From Herbinix luporum (GTDB taxonomy: Bacteria; Bacillota; Clostridia; Lachnospirales; Lachnospiraceae), in contig NZ_LN879430.1 of the NCBI RefSeq assembly GCF_900070325.1, positions 891,001-955,000 on the forward strand: a stretch of 64,000 nt of DNA, written 5' to 3'. Position numbers and translations under genes: made by a program. The notes below the pieces were generated by a model. The model was not told the origin of the DNA. It searched no databases and worked only from the letters and a program-made list of their open reading frames with translations. Positions 37,685 through 47,477 of the stretch are shown one piece after another. Positions within the stretch are counted from its first letter, which is position 1. Every line of letters starts with the position of its first letter.

Positions 37685-39718
37685 ATGAAGAAAAATGATA
37701 TAGCTGTAGGACTTTTTATATTAGTAGCGATCATGTTTTTAATCATACCTATGAGTCCCCATTTATTGGACTTCTTTCTGGCCTTAAATATTTCTATATC
37801 ATTGGTTATATTGTTTAATGCCATGTTTACCAAGGAAGTCCTTAATATGTCGGCATTTCCGACTATTCTGCTTTTTACAACGATTTTTCGTATAGCTTTA
37901 AATGTATCCAGTACAAGACTTATATTATCAACCGGTGACCCAGGTAAGGTTGTACGTACCTTTGGTGAATTCGTTGGTGGCGGCGATATGGTTATCGGTA
38001 TTATCATATTTATTGTACTGATAATGATTCAATTTATTGTAATAAATAAAGGATCAGAAAGAGTGGCAGAGGTTACTGCCAGATTCACATTAGATGCTAT
38101 GCCCGGTAAGCAGATGGCTATTGATGCAGACTTAAATGCCGGGGTAATAACTGATGCACAAGCGGTTGAACGAAGACAGAGAATTCAAGATGAAGCTGCA
38201 TTTTTTGGTTCCATGGATGGTGCAACTAAGTATGTTAAAGGTGATGCGGTAGCCGGACTTATAATAACTATTATCAACATAGTAGGCGGTACAGTTACCG
38301 GTATGCTAAATGGCGGTATGTCAGCTTCCCAAGCATTTCAGGAATATATTATACTTACCATCGGTGACGGACTGGTATCTCAAATTCCATCACTTATGAT
38401 TTCCTTGGCCACCGGTATATTGGTTACAAAAGTATCTAAGGAAGCAGATTTTGGTGATTTATTAATAGGGCAGCTATTTTCCATACCCAAGGTCTTATAT
38501 ATTGTAGGTACCAGTATGATAGTACTAGGACTAGTAACTCCCTTGAATGTATTACTATTTTCAGGTTATGGTTTAGCTTTTATCTTATCCGGTAGATCCA
38601 TAGCGGAAAAAATCGAAACAGCAGCTATTGAACAAGAGGTATCCTCAGATGAGGCTGAAGCAGATGAGATACGAAAGCCGGAAAATGTATCTGCACTTTT
38701 GCAGGTTGATCCCATAGAATTGGAATTTGGTTATGGAATAATACCACTGGCAGATGTAAACCAAGGAGGAGATCTCCTTGATCGTGTAGTCCTTATTAGA
38801 AGGCAGATAGCCTTAGAGTTGGGAACAGTGGTACCAATGATTAGGCTTCGTGATAATATTCAGCTTAACCCTAATCAATATATAATAAAAATAAAAGGCA
38901 TACGGGTAAGTGAAGGAGAAATTCTTTTTGACCATTATATGGCCATGAATCCAGGTTACGTTGAAGAGGAGATTACCGGTATACCAACCAGAGAGCCTTC
39001 CTTCAATTTACCGGCCATATGGATAACAGAAAGCCAAAGAGAAAGGGCAGAATCTTTAGGATATACGGTTGTTGATCCCCCATCCATTATTGCAACTCAT
39101 TTAACAGAGGTTATTAGAAGCCATATCCATGAGTTGCTTACAAGGCAGGATGTTCAAAATCTCATAGATAATATACAAGAAGCTCATCAGGTTTTAATAT
39201 CAGAGTTAGTACCTAAACTACTTAGTATTGGTGAAATACAGAAGGTTCTGCAGAATCTTCTTAGGGAGCAAATCTCAATCAGGGATCTTGTCAGTATCCT
39301 TGAAACCTTAGCAGACTATGCCCCCTCCACTAGGGATGTTGATGTACTTACTGAATATGTAAGACAAAATTTAAAGAGAGCTATTTCCAGCAAATATTTC
39401 CCTGAAGGGGAGATGACCAGTGTTGTAACCTTAGATCCTAAGGTGGAACAGGAGATTATGGATTCGGTTAAGCAAACAGAGCAAGGGGCTTACATGACCT
39501 TAGACCCAGAAATAACCAGAGAGATTATTAATTCTGTTCAGACAGAGATTCAAAAACTTGAGGAACTGGGCAAGAATCCAATTATTATAACATCTCCTAT
39601 AGTGCGTATGTATTTTAAGAGATTGACCCAGGATTATTTTAAAGATTTGATAGTAATATCATATAATGAGATAGATTCCAATGTAGAATTACAGTCAGTA
39701 GGGATGGTGACAGTTTAG
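37685..39718 (+). CDS. flhA: Flagellar export gate protein FlhA
   Basis: Largest gate subunit and docking platform for export chaperones. Eight predicted membrane helices in residues 1-310, with the FHIPEP-family cytoplasmic signature RFTLDAMPGKQMAIDADLNA between them, then a four-subdomain cytoplasmic region. 677 aa, same as B. subtilis. It overlaps the GTG start of flhF by one base. Confidence 0.96.
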   Translation: MKKNDIAVGLFILVAIMFLIIPMSPHLLDFFLALNISISLVILFNAMFTKEVLNMSAFPTILLFTTIFRIALNVSSTRLILSTGDPGKVVRTFGEFVGGGDMVIGIIIFIVLIMIQFIVINKGSERVAEVTARFTLDAMPGKQMAIDADLNAGVITDAQAVERRQRIQDEAAFFGSMDGATKYVKGDAVAGLIITIINIVGGTVTGMLNGGMSASQAFQEYIILTIGDGLVSQIPSLMISLATGILVTKVSKEADFGDLLIGQLFSIPKVLYIVGTSMIVLGLVTPLNVLLFSGYGLAFILSGRSIAEKIETAAIEQEVSSDEAEADEIRKPENVSALLQVDPIELEFGYGIIPLADVNQGGDLLDRVVLIRRQIALELGTVVPMIRLRDNIQLNPNQYIIKIKGIRVSEGEILFDHYMAMNPGYVEEEITGIPTREPSFNLPAIWITESQRERAESLGYTVVDPPSIIATHLTEVIRSHIHELLTRQDVQNLIDNIQEAHQVLISELVPKLLSIGEIQKVLQNLLREQISIRDLVSILETLADYAPSTRDVDVLTEYVRQNLKRAISSKYFPEGEMTSVVTLDPKVEQEIMDSVKQTEQGAYMTLDPEITREIINSVQTEIQKLEELGKNPIIITSPIVRMYFKRLTQDYFKDLIVISYNEIDSNVELQSVGMVTV

Positions 39719-40917
39719 TGATTATCAAGAAGTTCCAAGCAAATACCGAGACCGATGCAATTATGCTTGCTAAGGAAGAACTAGGCAAGGATGCAATCGT
39801 TATGAATATAAAAACCATATCACCTAAAGGGATTTACCGCTTGTTTAGGAAACCTCTTGTAGAAATTACAGCTGCCATTGATGATACTAGCACATATAAA
39901 AATGATAAGACAGCTCAGGTAAAAAAACAAAAATTTCCTGATATTATATATGATGCTTCACAGATAGAAACTGTCACTAAACAAAGTGATTTACAGACTA
40001 GTAAAATGTATGGTACAAGAGAAACTTCAGCCATAGAGGAAAAACTTAATAATCTTCAAAGTCTTTTAGAAAAACAAATGCTTGAAAATGAAGAAAATAA
40101 TAAAGAAGATAATAGTCCTCTAAACAAAAATCTGACTTGCATACAACTAATTTATAATCAGCTAGTTCGTAATGAGGTGGACGAAAAGTATGCTAATCAG
40201 ATTATCAGTGAAATAGAAGGTACCCTTAAAAGGGATGCCTCCATGGATAATATATTATCCAGTATATATCAAAAAATTGTCCTTAAACTAGGACAGCCTA
40301 AAACTATTAATATTGAGCAAGATAGGCCAAAATTTATATTTTTTATAGGTCCTACGGGAGTTGGTAAGACAACTACCATAGCTAAGATAGCCTCTAAGTT
40401 TAAGATTGAAAAAAAGGCAAAGGTTGCCTTTATTACAGCAGATACATATCGTATTGCTGCTGTTGAACAACTTAGAACTTATGCTAATATCCTTGGAATT
40501 CCTCTAAAAGTTGTATATAATGTAGATGAGCTTGAAAATTCAAAAGAAGAATTTGCCGATTATGATATTATATTTGTTGATACAGCAGGTCGTTCCCACA
40601 AGAATGAGAATCAGAGACAAGATATAGAAAGGCTAGTTGATACAATTGCTGAAAATGAAAGAGAAATTTATCTGGTTCTTAGTGCCACTACAAAATATAG
40701 GGATCTGGTAAGTATTACAGAGGCATATAGTGAAATAGCTAATTACAACTTAATTTTTACAAAATTAGATGAAACTAATTGTGTAGGTAATATATTTAAT
40801 ATAAAAATGTTGACTAATGCACCCCTATCATATGCTACTTTCGGGCAGGATGTCCCGGATGATATTGACCAGATAGATCCGCAAAGTATAGCAAAGCAGT
40901 TGCTAAGGGGGCAATAA
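39718..40917 (+). CDS. flhF: Flagellar placement GTPase FlhF
   Basis: SRP-family GTPase that sets site and number of flagella. N-terminal basic region with KKFQANTETDAIMLAKEELG, then NG domain: G1 FFIGPTGVGKTTTIAK, DTYRIAAVEQL and DTAGRSHKNENQ. 399 aa with a poorly conserved middle. GTG start at 39718 overlaps the flhA stop. Partner FlhG is next. Confidence 0.94.
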   Translation: MIIKKFQANTETDAIMLAKEELGKDAIVMNIKTISPKGIYRLFRKPLVEITAAIDDTSTYKNDKTAQVKKQKFPDIIYDASQIETVTKQSDLQTSKMYGTRETSAIEEKLNNLQSLLEKQMLENEENNKEDNSPLNKNLTCIQLIYNQLVRNEVDEKYANQIISEIEGTLKRDASMDNILSSIYQKIVLKLGQPKTINIEQDRPKFIFFIGPTGVGKTTTIAKIASKFKIEKKAKVAFITADTYRIAAVEQLRTYANILGIPLKVVYNVDELENSKEEFADYDIIFVDTAGRSHKNENQRQDIERLVDTIAENEREIYLVLSATTKYRDLVSITEAYSEIANYNLIFTKLDETNCVGNIFNIKMLTNAPLSYATFGQDVPDDIDQIDPQSIAKQLLRGQ

Positions 40918-40918
40918 G

Positions 40919-41800
40919 ATGGACCAGGCAGAAAAACTAAGGAAATTGGTTAAGGAGCAAAATTCTCCCAAACCTACATCAAGAGTTATTACAGTTACAA
41001 GTGGCAAAGGTGGAGTAGGAAAGTCAAGTATTTCTGTAAATTTAGCATTAGCTTTAAGCCGTTTGGGAAAAAAAGTCCTTATATTGGACGCTGATTTTGG
41101 ATTGGCTAATATAGAGGTTATGTTAGGGATTCGTCCTAAATATAATTTGGCTGATTTGATGTTTAAAGGTAAAAATCTTCCAGATATTATAACCAATGGA
41201 CCTGAGAATATAGGCTTTATTTCCGGCGGTTCCGGAATACAGGAGCTTACCAATTTAACCAAAGATCAGATTATCTATCTTATAAATAAATTAGTGGAAC
41301 TGGATCAAACAGTAGATATTATTATTATAGATACAGGGGCAGGGATTACAGATTCTGTATTACAATTTGCAACCGCCAGTTCAGAAATTCTATTAGTGAC
41401 TACACCGGAGCCTACTTCCATAACAGATGCTTACGCATTACTAAAGACTCTGAATAAAAAAGCAATTTTTTCTGTTGAAGATACTGCTATTCGGTTGATT
41501 GCAAATCGTGTAACACTAGATGAAAAAGCAGACGATATATACGAAAAACTAAAAACGGTTGCATCCAAATTTTTAAATCTTAATCTAGACTACCTAGGCT
41601 ATATACCTTTAGATAATACTGTATCAAAAGCAGTAATTAGACAACAACCTGTTATTAGTGTATATCCAAACTCTAGTTTTGCAAAACAGATTAATAGTTT
41701 TGCTATGAAACTATGTGATACAGATATGGAAATCAATCAAAGAAAGAAGGGTATTACTCAGGTGTTTTTAAAGCTGTTAAGATCTAGAATCCAAAAGTAA
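40919..41800 (+). CDS. flhG: MinD-like ATPase FlhG (YlxH)
   Basis: Regulates FlhF and flagellar number. N-terminal activating peptide (DQAEKLRKLVKEQN) is followed by a deviant Walker A (SGKGGVGKSSISVNLALAL) and DADFGLANIEVMLG. 293 aa. ATG lies one base after the flhF stop. Confidence 0.94.
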   Translation: MDQAEKLRKLVKEQNSPKPTSRVITVTSGKGGVGKSSISVNLALALSRLGKKVLILDADFGLANIEVMLGIRPKYNLADLMFKGKNLPDIITNGPENIGFISGGSGIQELTNLTKDQIIYLINKLVELDQTVDIIIIDTGAGITDSVLQFATASSEILLVTTPEPTSITDAYALLKTLNKKAIFSVEDTAIRLIANRVTLDEKADDIYEKLKTVASKFLNLNLDYLGYIPLDNTVSKAVIRQQPVISVYPNSSFAKQINSFAMKLCDTDMEINQRKKGITQVFLKLLRSRIQK

Positions 41801-41813
41801 TAGGGGTGAATAG

Positions 41814-42575
41814 ATGCTTAGTGAGATTGTACAAGTTGGAGATAAAATTGAAATAAAACAATTGGATCATAATGGAGAATTAATTAATAATTTAAAAGTG
41901 TATGTGAGCCAGTTAGTAGATTATATAGATGATGAGAAAATAAGCATAGCAGCTCCTATAAAGAATGGAAGGATAATACTTTTAGAAAAGGGGTCAAATT
42001 ATAGACTTTATTTTTACACCGCTAAAGGTCTGTATCAAACAACTTGTACTTTGATACAGACATATCGGGAAAATAATATGATAATATCTTTAGTAAAGCT
42101 AAACTCTGATTTGGAAAAAATACAAAGAAGGCAGTATTACCGCCTTGAATGTATTCATGATATTGATTATAGGCTTATAAGTGAAGAAGAAATAAGACTT
42201 GAAGAAAAACTTAGTCAAGGAAATTATGCCAGTGAGGATGAAAAAATAGATATAAAAAATAGATTGAATAAGTTAAATAATGAGTGGGTTCATGGTATCA
42301 TAACTGATATTAGTGGGGGAGGTTGCAGGTTTAATTCTGAACAAGAGTTAAAAGCAGGGGACAGAGTTAGGATAAGATTTAATTATATATTAATGGGCCA
42401 GTTAAAAGAACTAGATATTATTTCACATATAATTGCCTCACAAAAAATAATGGGGCAAATTAGGACATATGAGCATAGGGCTGAATTTTATACAATAAGT
42501 AATAAAGAGAGGGAGGATTTAATAAAATACATATTTGAACAAGAACGAAAACGTATGAGATTCGATAAGAAATAA
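41814..42575 (+). CDS. PilZ-domain c-di-GMP-binding flagellar brake protein (YcgR-like)
   Basis: 253 aa with an N-terminal YcgR-type beta domain (VGDKIEIKQLDHNGELI) and a C-terminal PilZ domain. Both c-di-GMP motifs are present: RRQYYR (RxxxR) and DISGGG (D/NxSxxG). An unusual insertion of about 50 charged residues separates them. It likely slows the motor when c-di-GMP is high, as B. subtilis YpfA/MotI does. Location between flhG and cheB ties it to motility. Start follows AGGGGTGA. Confidence 0.87.
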   Translation: MLSEIVQVGDKIEIKQLDHNGELINNLKVYVSQLVDYIDDEKISIAAPIKNGRIILLEKGSNYRLYFYTAKGLYQTTCTLIQTYRENNMIISLVKLNSDLEKIQRRQYYRLECIHDIDYRLISEEEIRLEEKLSQGNYASEDEKIDIKNRLNKLNNEWVHGIITDISGGGCRFNSEQELKAGDRVRIRFNYILMGQLKELDIISHIIASQKIMGQIRTYEHRAEFYTISNKEREDLIKYIFEQERKRMRFDKK

Positions 42576-42613
42576 AAATATTTTTTCTAATTCTATTACA
42601 GAAAGGTCACGGT

Positions 42614-43690
42614 ATGAAGGAAAAGAATATTTTAATAATAGATGACTCTGCACTCATGAGAAGGGTGCTATCTGATATAATTAAATCAGATAAAAGATTT
42701 AAAGTTTTAGGAGCAGCAATTAACGGCCTTGATGGTTTAAATATGCTTCAAGAAAATGTGGATAAAGTAGATGCAGTTCTTTTAGACATTAATATGCCGC
42801 TGATGAATGGTATAGAAATGCTGACAGAAATGAAAAAACAAAATATTGAAACAAGAGTAATTGTAGTAAGTGCTATTACAACCAAGGATGCAAAGGAAAC
42901 CATACTTGCTCTTGAGTTGGGAGCCTTTGATTTTATTACAAAGCCTGAAAGCTTGGAGACACTTAAAAGTGATGAGTTTTCTATGCAGCTTCTTGATTGT
43001 CTTGCTGTGGCTACAGAGTTTATGCCGGCTCAAATACTAAGTCAAACAACATCTGAAAAGGAAGAGCCGCCCTTAAAACATACTTCAAAGCCAGTAACTA
43101 AAGTCGGTGTTAAAAAGTTAGTAACTATTGCATGTTCTACTGGCGGACCTAAAGCACTTCATACTATCCTTCCTAAGATTCCTAAGCAATTGGATGCAGG
43201 AGTCCTTATTGTTCAACATATGCCAGAGGGGTTTACTAAATCCTTGGCGGAAAGACTAAATTCCCTATGCCAGATTCCTGTAAAAGAAGCAGAGGATAAT
43301 GAAGTAATACAGAAGGGATGGGTATATATAGCCAAAGGAGGCAGACAGCTGAGGGTTGTTAAGGATAAAGAAGGAAATCATCGGATTAGTCTGTCACTGG
43401 AAGCACCTAGAAAAGGACTGTTGCCCTGTGCAGATGTGATGTTTGAATCCCTAGTAAATACTGATTATGATGAAATCACCTGTGTTGTACTTACCGGTAT
43501 GGGGAGTGATGGTTCCGATGGAATTACAACACTAAGTAACAAAAAAAGAATTCATGTGATAGCTCAGGACAGTAAAACAAGTGTTGTATATGGAATGCCA
43601 AAGATGATAAAGAAAACAGGGCTTGTAAATGAAGTTGTACCGCTTCAAGAGGTTTCAGATGCTATCATAAAGAATGTGGGGGTGTACTAA
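42614..43690 (+). CDS. cheB: Chemoreceptor methylesterase/glutamine deamidase CheB
   Basis: Receiver plus methylesterase for adaptation. Receiver pocket Asp10/Asp11 and phospho-acceptor Asp58 (AVLLDINMPLMNG); catalytic triad Ser175 (ACSTGGPKAL), His202 (VQHMPEGF) and Asp299 (GMGSDG). 358 aa. It is one base from cheA. The opposing methyltransferase cheR is not in the window. Confidence 0.96.
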   Translation: MKEKNILIIDDSALMRRVLSDIIKSDKRFKVLGAAINGLDGLNMLQENVDKVDAVLLDINMPLMNGIEMLTEMKKQNIETRVIVVSAITTKDAKETILALELGAFDFITKPESLETLKSDEFSMQLLDCLAVATEFMPAQILSQTTSEKEEPPLKHTSKPVTKVGVKKLVTIACSTGGPKALHTILPKIPKQLDAGVLIVQHMPEGFTKSLAERLNSLCQIPVKEAEDNEVIQKGWVYIAKGGRQLRVVKDKEGNHRISLSLEAPRKGLLPCADVMFESLVNTDYDEITCVVLTGMGSDGSDGITTLSNKKRIHVIAQDSKTSVVYGMPKMIKKTGLVNEVVPLQEVSDAIIKNVGVY

Positions 43691-43691
43691 T

Positions 43692-45818
43692 ATGGACGTA
43701 AGTCAATATCTTGAGATTTTCATCGAAGAAACAAAGGAACACTTGCAAAGTCTAAATGAACATATCTTGATTTTGGAAAAAGAGCCTGAAAATGAAGAAA
43801 CCATCAATGAAATATTCCGTGCAGCCCATTCCTTAAAAGGAATGTCAGGAACCATGGGTTACAAAAAGATGCAGCGGTTAACCCATGATATGGAAAATGT
43901 ATTTTCAGAAATCCGAAATGGCAAGATGAAAGCGACATCAGAATTAGTTGATATTTTATTTAAAGGAATAGATGTATTAGAAGCTTATCTAGAAAATGTT
44001 CAAACAGACGGTACTGAAGGGGATTTAGAGTGCGATGATTTAATCAAAGCCTTGAACCAGATTTTAGTAAGCGGTACAAGCAAAGCCGATACATCATCCG
44101 AACAATCATCCAAACAATCATCCGAACAGAAAAAGAAAAAGGACGAAACAAAGGTTGCAGCTACGGAAGTATCGACAAAATCCTCAGTCGGTGAAAAACA
44201 TAAATACAAATCAGTAAAGTTAGAAGATCATGAGAAAAAGGCAATTGCAAAAGCCACCTCTCTAAATTTAAACGTAATAGGTATGACTATATACATACAG
44301 GAATACTGTGTTCTTAAGGGTGCCAGAGCCTTTATGGTAAATAGAACCATAGAGGAATATGGAGAGATAATAAAATTAAATCCTAGTGCCGAGGATTTAG
44401 AAGATGAAAAGTATGATTTTGATTACTCGGCTTTTGTGATTACCAAGAGGACTCCCGAAGAAATGATTAAATTCATAATGGGTGTTTCTGAGGTTAAAGA
44501 AGTAGTTGCCGGTTATATAAAATTAGAAGAAGCTGAGTTAAAATCTTATCTTGATATTCTAAAACAAGAAGAGCTAAATATATCTTTACCTAAACTAGCT
44601 AAGGAGCAAAAAGGATTGCAGACCGGCAGCCCTGTAAGGCAGAAAAAGCCTGCTAAGCCCATTGCTAATCGTTCAGTACGTGTGGATATTGAAAAATTAG
44701 ATGTTTTAATGAATCTGGCAAGTGAGCTGATTATTGTTAAAAACAGTTTGGTATCCTCTAGCAGTGATTTACAACATCAATTAGATCTTGCATTTTATGA
44801 TAACATTGAATATCTTGAGAGGATTTCCACAAATCTTCACGAATCTGTAATGAAGGTTAGAATGGTTCCTATTGAAAGTGTAGTAAACCGCTTCCCAAGA
44901 ATGGTTCGTGATTTATCCAAAAAATTGGACAAGCAGATGGAACTTTATATGGACGGGGAAGATACTGAACTAGACCGTACAGTTATAGATGAAATTGGCG
45001 ATCCCCTTATGCATTTGATTCGTAATGCCGCTGACCATGGCCTAGAGAGAAGTGAGGAAAGGGAAAAGCTGGGTAAAAACCCTGTGGGATCTATATTCTT
45101 AGACGCTTATCAAGCGGGCAATAATGTTATTATTGAAGTAAGAGATGACGGACGGGGAATTGATGTAGATAAAATTAAAGAAAAAGCAATTGCTAGGGGT
45201 GTTGTTTCTGAAGAACAAGCAGCTAAAATGTCAGATAAGGAAATTATAGATATCTTGTTTATGCCTAGCTTCTCTACTTCTAAAGAGGTTACTGACATCT
45301 CCGGAAGAGGCGTAGGTCTTGATGTGGTTAAAACTAAAATCGAAGCTCTTGGTGGCGATATAGAGGCAAGAACAAAGTTAGGAGAAGGTTCAAACTTTAT
45401 TATTAGACTTCCGCTTACTTTGGCAATTATGCAAGCTTTGATGGTAAAATTATCATCGGAAAAATATGCGTTACCTCTTGGAAATATACAGACTGTGGAA
45501 AATGTAGATAGAACAGATATAAAGACAGTTTCCGGAAAAGAAGTTCTATATCTTAGAGGTGATGTAATACCTATTATCCGTCTGGCTGATGTTTTAGATT
45601 GCAAAAAGAGTGAAGAAGAAGAAGACCAGGTTCTTGTAGTAGTAGTTAAAAAGGGCGAGAAACTGGCAGGTATGGTTGTTGACGAGCTTATAGGACAACA
45701 GGAAATTGTTATAAAATCTATAGGTGAGTATATTAATAATCATAAAGTTATCAGCGGTGCAACCATACTCGGTAACGGTGAAGTAGCATTAATACTGGAT
45801 GTTAATCCGTTAATATAG
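43692..45818 (+). CDS. cheA: Chemotaxis histidine kinase CheA
   Basis: Kinase phosphorylating CheY and CheB. P1 HPt His46 (RAAHSLKGMSGTMGY), a Ser/Lys-rich linker, a P2 CheY-binding domain (about 185-290), P3 dimer helices (IEKLDVLMNLASELII), P4 ATPase (DPLMHLIRNAADHGLE, VRDDGRGID, GRGVGLDVVK) and P5 CheW-like domain at the C-terminus. ATG 43692 follows GGGGGTGT. 708 aa. Confidence 0.96.
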   Translation: MDVSQYLEIFIEETKEHLQSLNEHILILEKEPENEETINEIFRAAHSLKGMSGTMGYKKMQRLTHDMENVFSEIRNGKMKATSELVDILFKGIDVLEAYLENVQTDGTEGDLECDDLIKALNQILVSGTSKADTSSEQSSKQSSEQKKKKDETKVAATEVSTKSSVGEKHKYKSVKLEDHEKKAIAKATSLNLNVIGMTIYIQEYCVLKGARAFMVNRTIEEYGEIIKLNPSAEDLEDEKYDFDYSAFVITKRTPEEMIKFIMGVSEVKEVVAGYIKLEEAELKSYLDILKQEELNISLPKLAKEQKGLQTGSPVRQKKPAKPIANRSVRVDIEKLDVLMNLASELIIVKNSLVSSSSDLQHQLDLAFYDNIEYLERISTNLHESVMKVRMVPIESVVNRFPRMVRDLSKKLDKQMELYMDGEDTELDRTVIDEIGDPLMHLIRNAADHGLERSEEREKLGKNPVGSIFLDAYQAGNNVIIEVRDDGRGIDVDKIKEKAIARGVVSEEQAAKMSDKEIIDILFMPSFSTSKEVTDISGRGVGLDVVKTKIEALGGDIEARTKLGEGSNFIIRLPLTLAIMQALMVKLSSEKYALPLGNIQTVENVDRTDIKTVSGKEVLYLRGDVIPIIRLADVLDCKKSEEEEDQVLVVVVKKGEKLAGMVVDELIGQQEIVIKSIGEYINNHKVISGATILGNGEVALILDVNPLI

Positions 45819-45849
45819 CTTTTAAGCTTTGAAATTGGAGGTCGTAAAT

Positions 45850-46293
45850 ATGGGAGATGTTAGTTCAAAGCAATATATTGATGTCAGACTGGGAAGTAAT
45901 TTATATGGTATAGATATAAAATATATTGATAATATTATTGTAATGCATAATATTACCAGGGTGCCTAAATCACAGCCATATTTTCTTGGTGTAATTAACT
46001 TAAGGGGAGAGATAATTCCCATTATGAGCTTAAGAAGAAAACTGGGGCTAGAAGATGATGAATTTACTGAAAGTACTAGAATTATGATTATTAAGCCCGA
46101 GCCTTCTGCAGCCCCTGTAGGACTTATTGTTGATGAGGTAAATGAGGTTATAACTCTTGAAGAAGAGAATATAGAAAAGTTTAATTATACTGACGAGACT
46201 AAGGCCGATTATAGTGAAGGCATAGGTAAACATGGGGATGATTTAATAAATATATTAAATATACTTGAATTAATTTATGAAAAGAATGAATAA
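45850..46293 (+). CDS. cheW: Chemotaxis coupling protein CheW
   Basis: Scaffold joining receptors to CheA. SH3-like folds with YGIDIKYIDNIIV, FLGVINLRGEIIPIMSLRRK and GLIVDEVNEVITL. ATG 45850 is chosen because GGAGGTCG at 45837-45843 precedes it; TTG 45829 lies upstream of that site. 147 aa. Confidence 0.95.
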   Translation: MGDVSSKQYIDVRLGSNLYGIDIKYIDNIIVMHNITRVPKSQPYFLGVINLRGEIIPIMSLRRKLGLEDDEFTESTRIMIIKPEPSAAPVGLIVDEVNEVITLEEENIEKFNYTDETKADYSEGIGKHGDDLINILNILELIYEKNE

Positions 46294-46316
46294 AGAATAA
46301 TAGGGGAGGTGCAGTA

Positions 46317-46946
46317 GTGTCAGATATTGATTTAAATAAAATGAATAATATGCAGTATGATGTGCTACGAGAAATTGGTAATATAGGTGCCGGAAATGCA
46401 ACTACAGCACTTTCCCAAATGATTAACTCCAGGATTGAGATGAAGGTACCTAAAGTAGAAATATTAGAGTTTAGTGAAATAGCTGAAATTGTCGGTGGAC
46501 CAGAAAAAATTGTTGTGGGTATCTTATTTACCCTTGGTGGAGATATAGATGGAATGATGATTTTCATGACGGATAAACCGGCTTCCATGCACATGGTTAA
46601 TATTCTTCTTGGAAATCAGAAGCAAACTAAAATTGCTGATGACTATGAATTTAATGAGATGGAGTTGTCAGCCCTTAGTGAAATCGGTAATATAATAGCC
46701 GGTGCTTATTTGTCATCTTTATCTACCCTAACTAATTTAAAGATACTCCCCAGCATACCTTATTTGGCAATTGATATGGCAGGTGCCATACTTAGTGTAC
46801 CGGCCATTGAGTTTGGAAAAATCGGGGACAAGGGCCTTTTGATTGAAACTGAATTTGGTGATAAGGATAAGGCGGTAAACGGTTATTTTATCCTTATCCC
46901 ATCATTGGATTCATATGCAGCCATACTAAAATCTTTGGAGTTATAG
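46317..46946 (+). CDS. cheC: CheY-P phosphatase CheC
   Basis: Phosphatase acting on CheY-P and a partner of CheD. Both active motifs are intact: Glu19/Asn22 (DVLREIGNIGAGNAT) and Glu122/Asn125 (SALSEIGNIIAGAY). 209 aa. GTG start at 46317 after GGGGAGGTG. Confidence 0.95.
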   Translation: MSDIDLNKMNNMQYDVLREIGNIGAGNATTALSQMINSRIEMKVPKVEILEFSEIAEIVGGPEKIVVGILFTLGGDIDGMMIFMTDKPASMHMVNILLGNQKQTKIADDYEFNEMELSALSEIGNIIAGAYLSSLSTLTNLKILPSIPYLAIDMAGAILSVPAIEFGKIGDKGLLIETEFGDKDKAVNGYFILIPSLDSYAAILKSLEL

Positions 46947-46954
46947 GAGAATAC

Positions 46955-47443
46955 ATGAACAACAATATGATAAAAGTAGGCATGGCTGATGCCAATGTAT
47001 GTGTTCCACCGAATACAATTACGACTCTAGGACTGGGTTCCTGTGTAGGTATTGTTTTATATGATCCGGTTAAGAAAATTGCAGGATTGGCACACATCAT
47101 GCTACCAGATAGTACAAAAATAATGAATAATTCTAATAAATATAAATTTGCTGATACAGCTATAGATGCCCTTATTATAGAAATGGAAAAAATAGGTGCA
47201 GACAAAAGAAGTTTAATTGCAAAAATCGCTGGAGGAGCACAGATGTTCAGCTTTGGTAACAATGTAGACATGATGCGAATAGGCGATAGAAATGTAGAAG
47301 CTACGAGAGACAGACTGTATAAATTGGGGATTCCAATTCTTGCAGAGGATACAGGTTCCAATTATGGTAGAACTATAGAATTTAATCCCAAAACAGGTTT
47401 ACTACACATCAAATCTGTTGGCATGAAGGAAAAAATCATTTAA
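46955..47443 (+). CDS. cheD: Chemoreceptor glutamine deamidase CheD
   Basis: Deamidates receptor glutamines and stimulates CheC. Catalytic Cys30 and His47 with Thr24 (TTLGLGSCVGIVLYD, AGLAHIMLP). 162 aa. It follows cheC by 8 bp, the functional pair. Confidence 0.95.
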   Translation: MNNNMIKVGMADANVCVPPNTITTLGLGSCVGIVLYDPVKKIAGLAHIMLPDSTKIMNNSNKYKFADTAIDALIIEMEKIGADKRSLIAKIAGGAQMFSFGNNVDMMRIGDRNVEATRDRLYKLGIPILAEDTGSNYGRTIEFNPKTGLLHIKSVGMKEKII

Positions 47444-47477
47444 AAATCCCCATAGAAAACTGATGGAAGGTGAAAGG

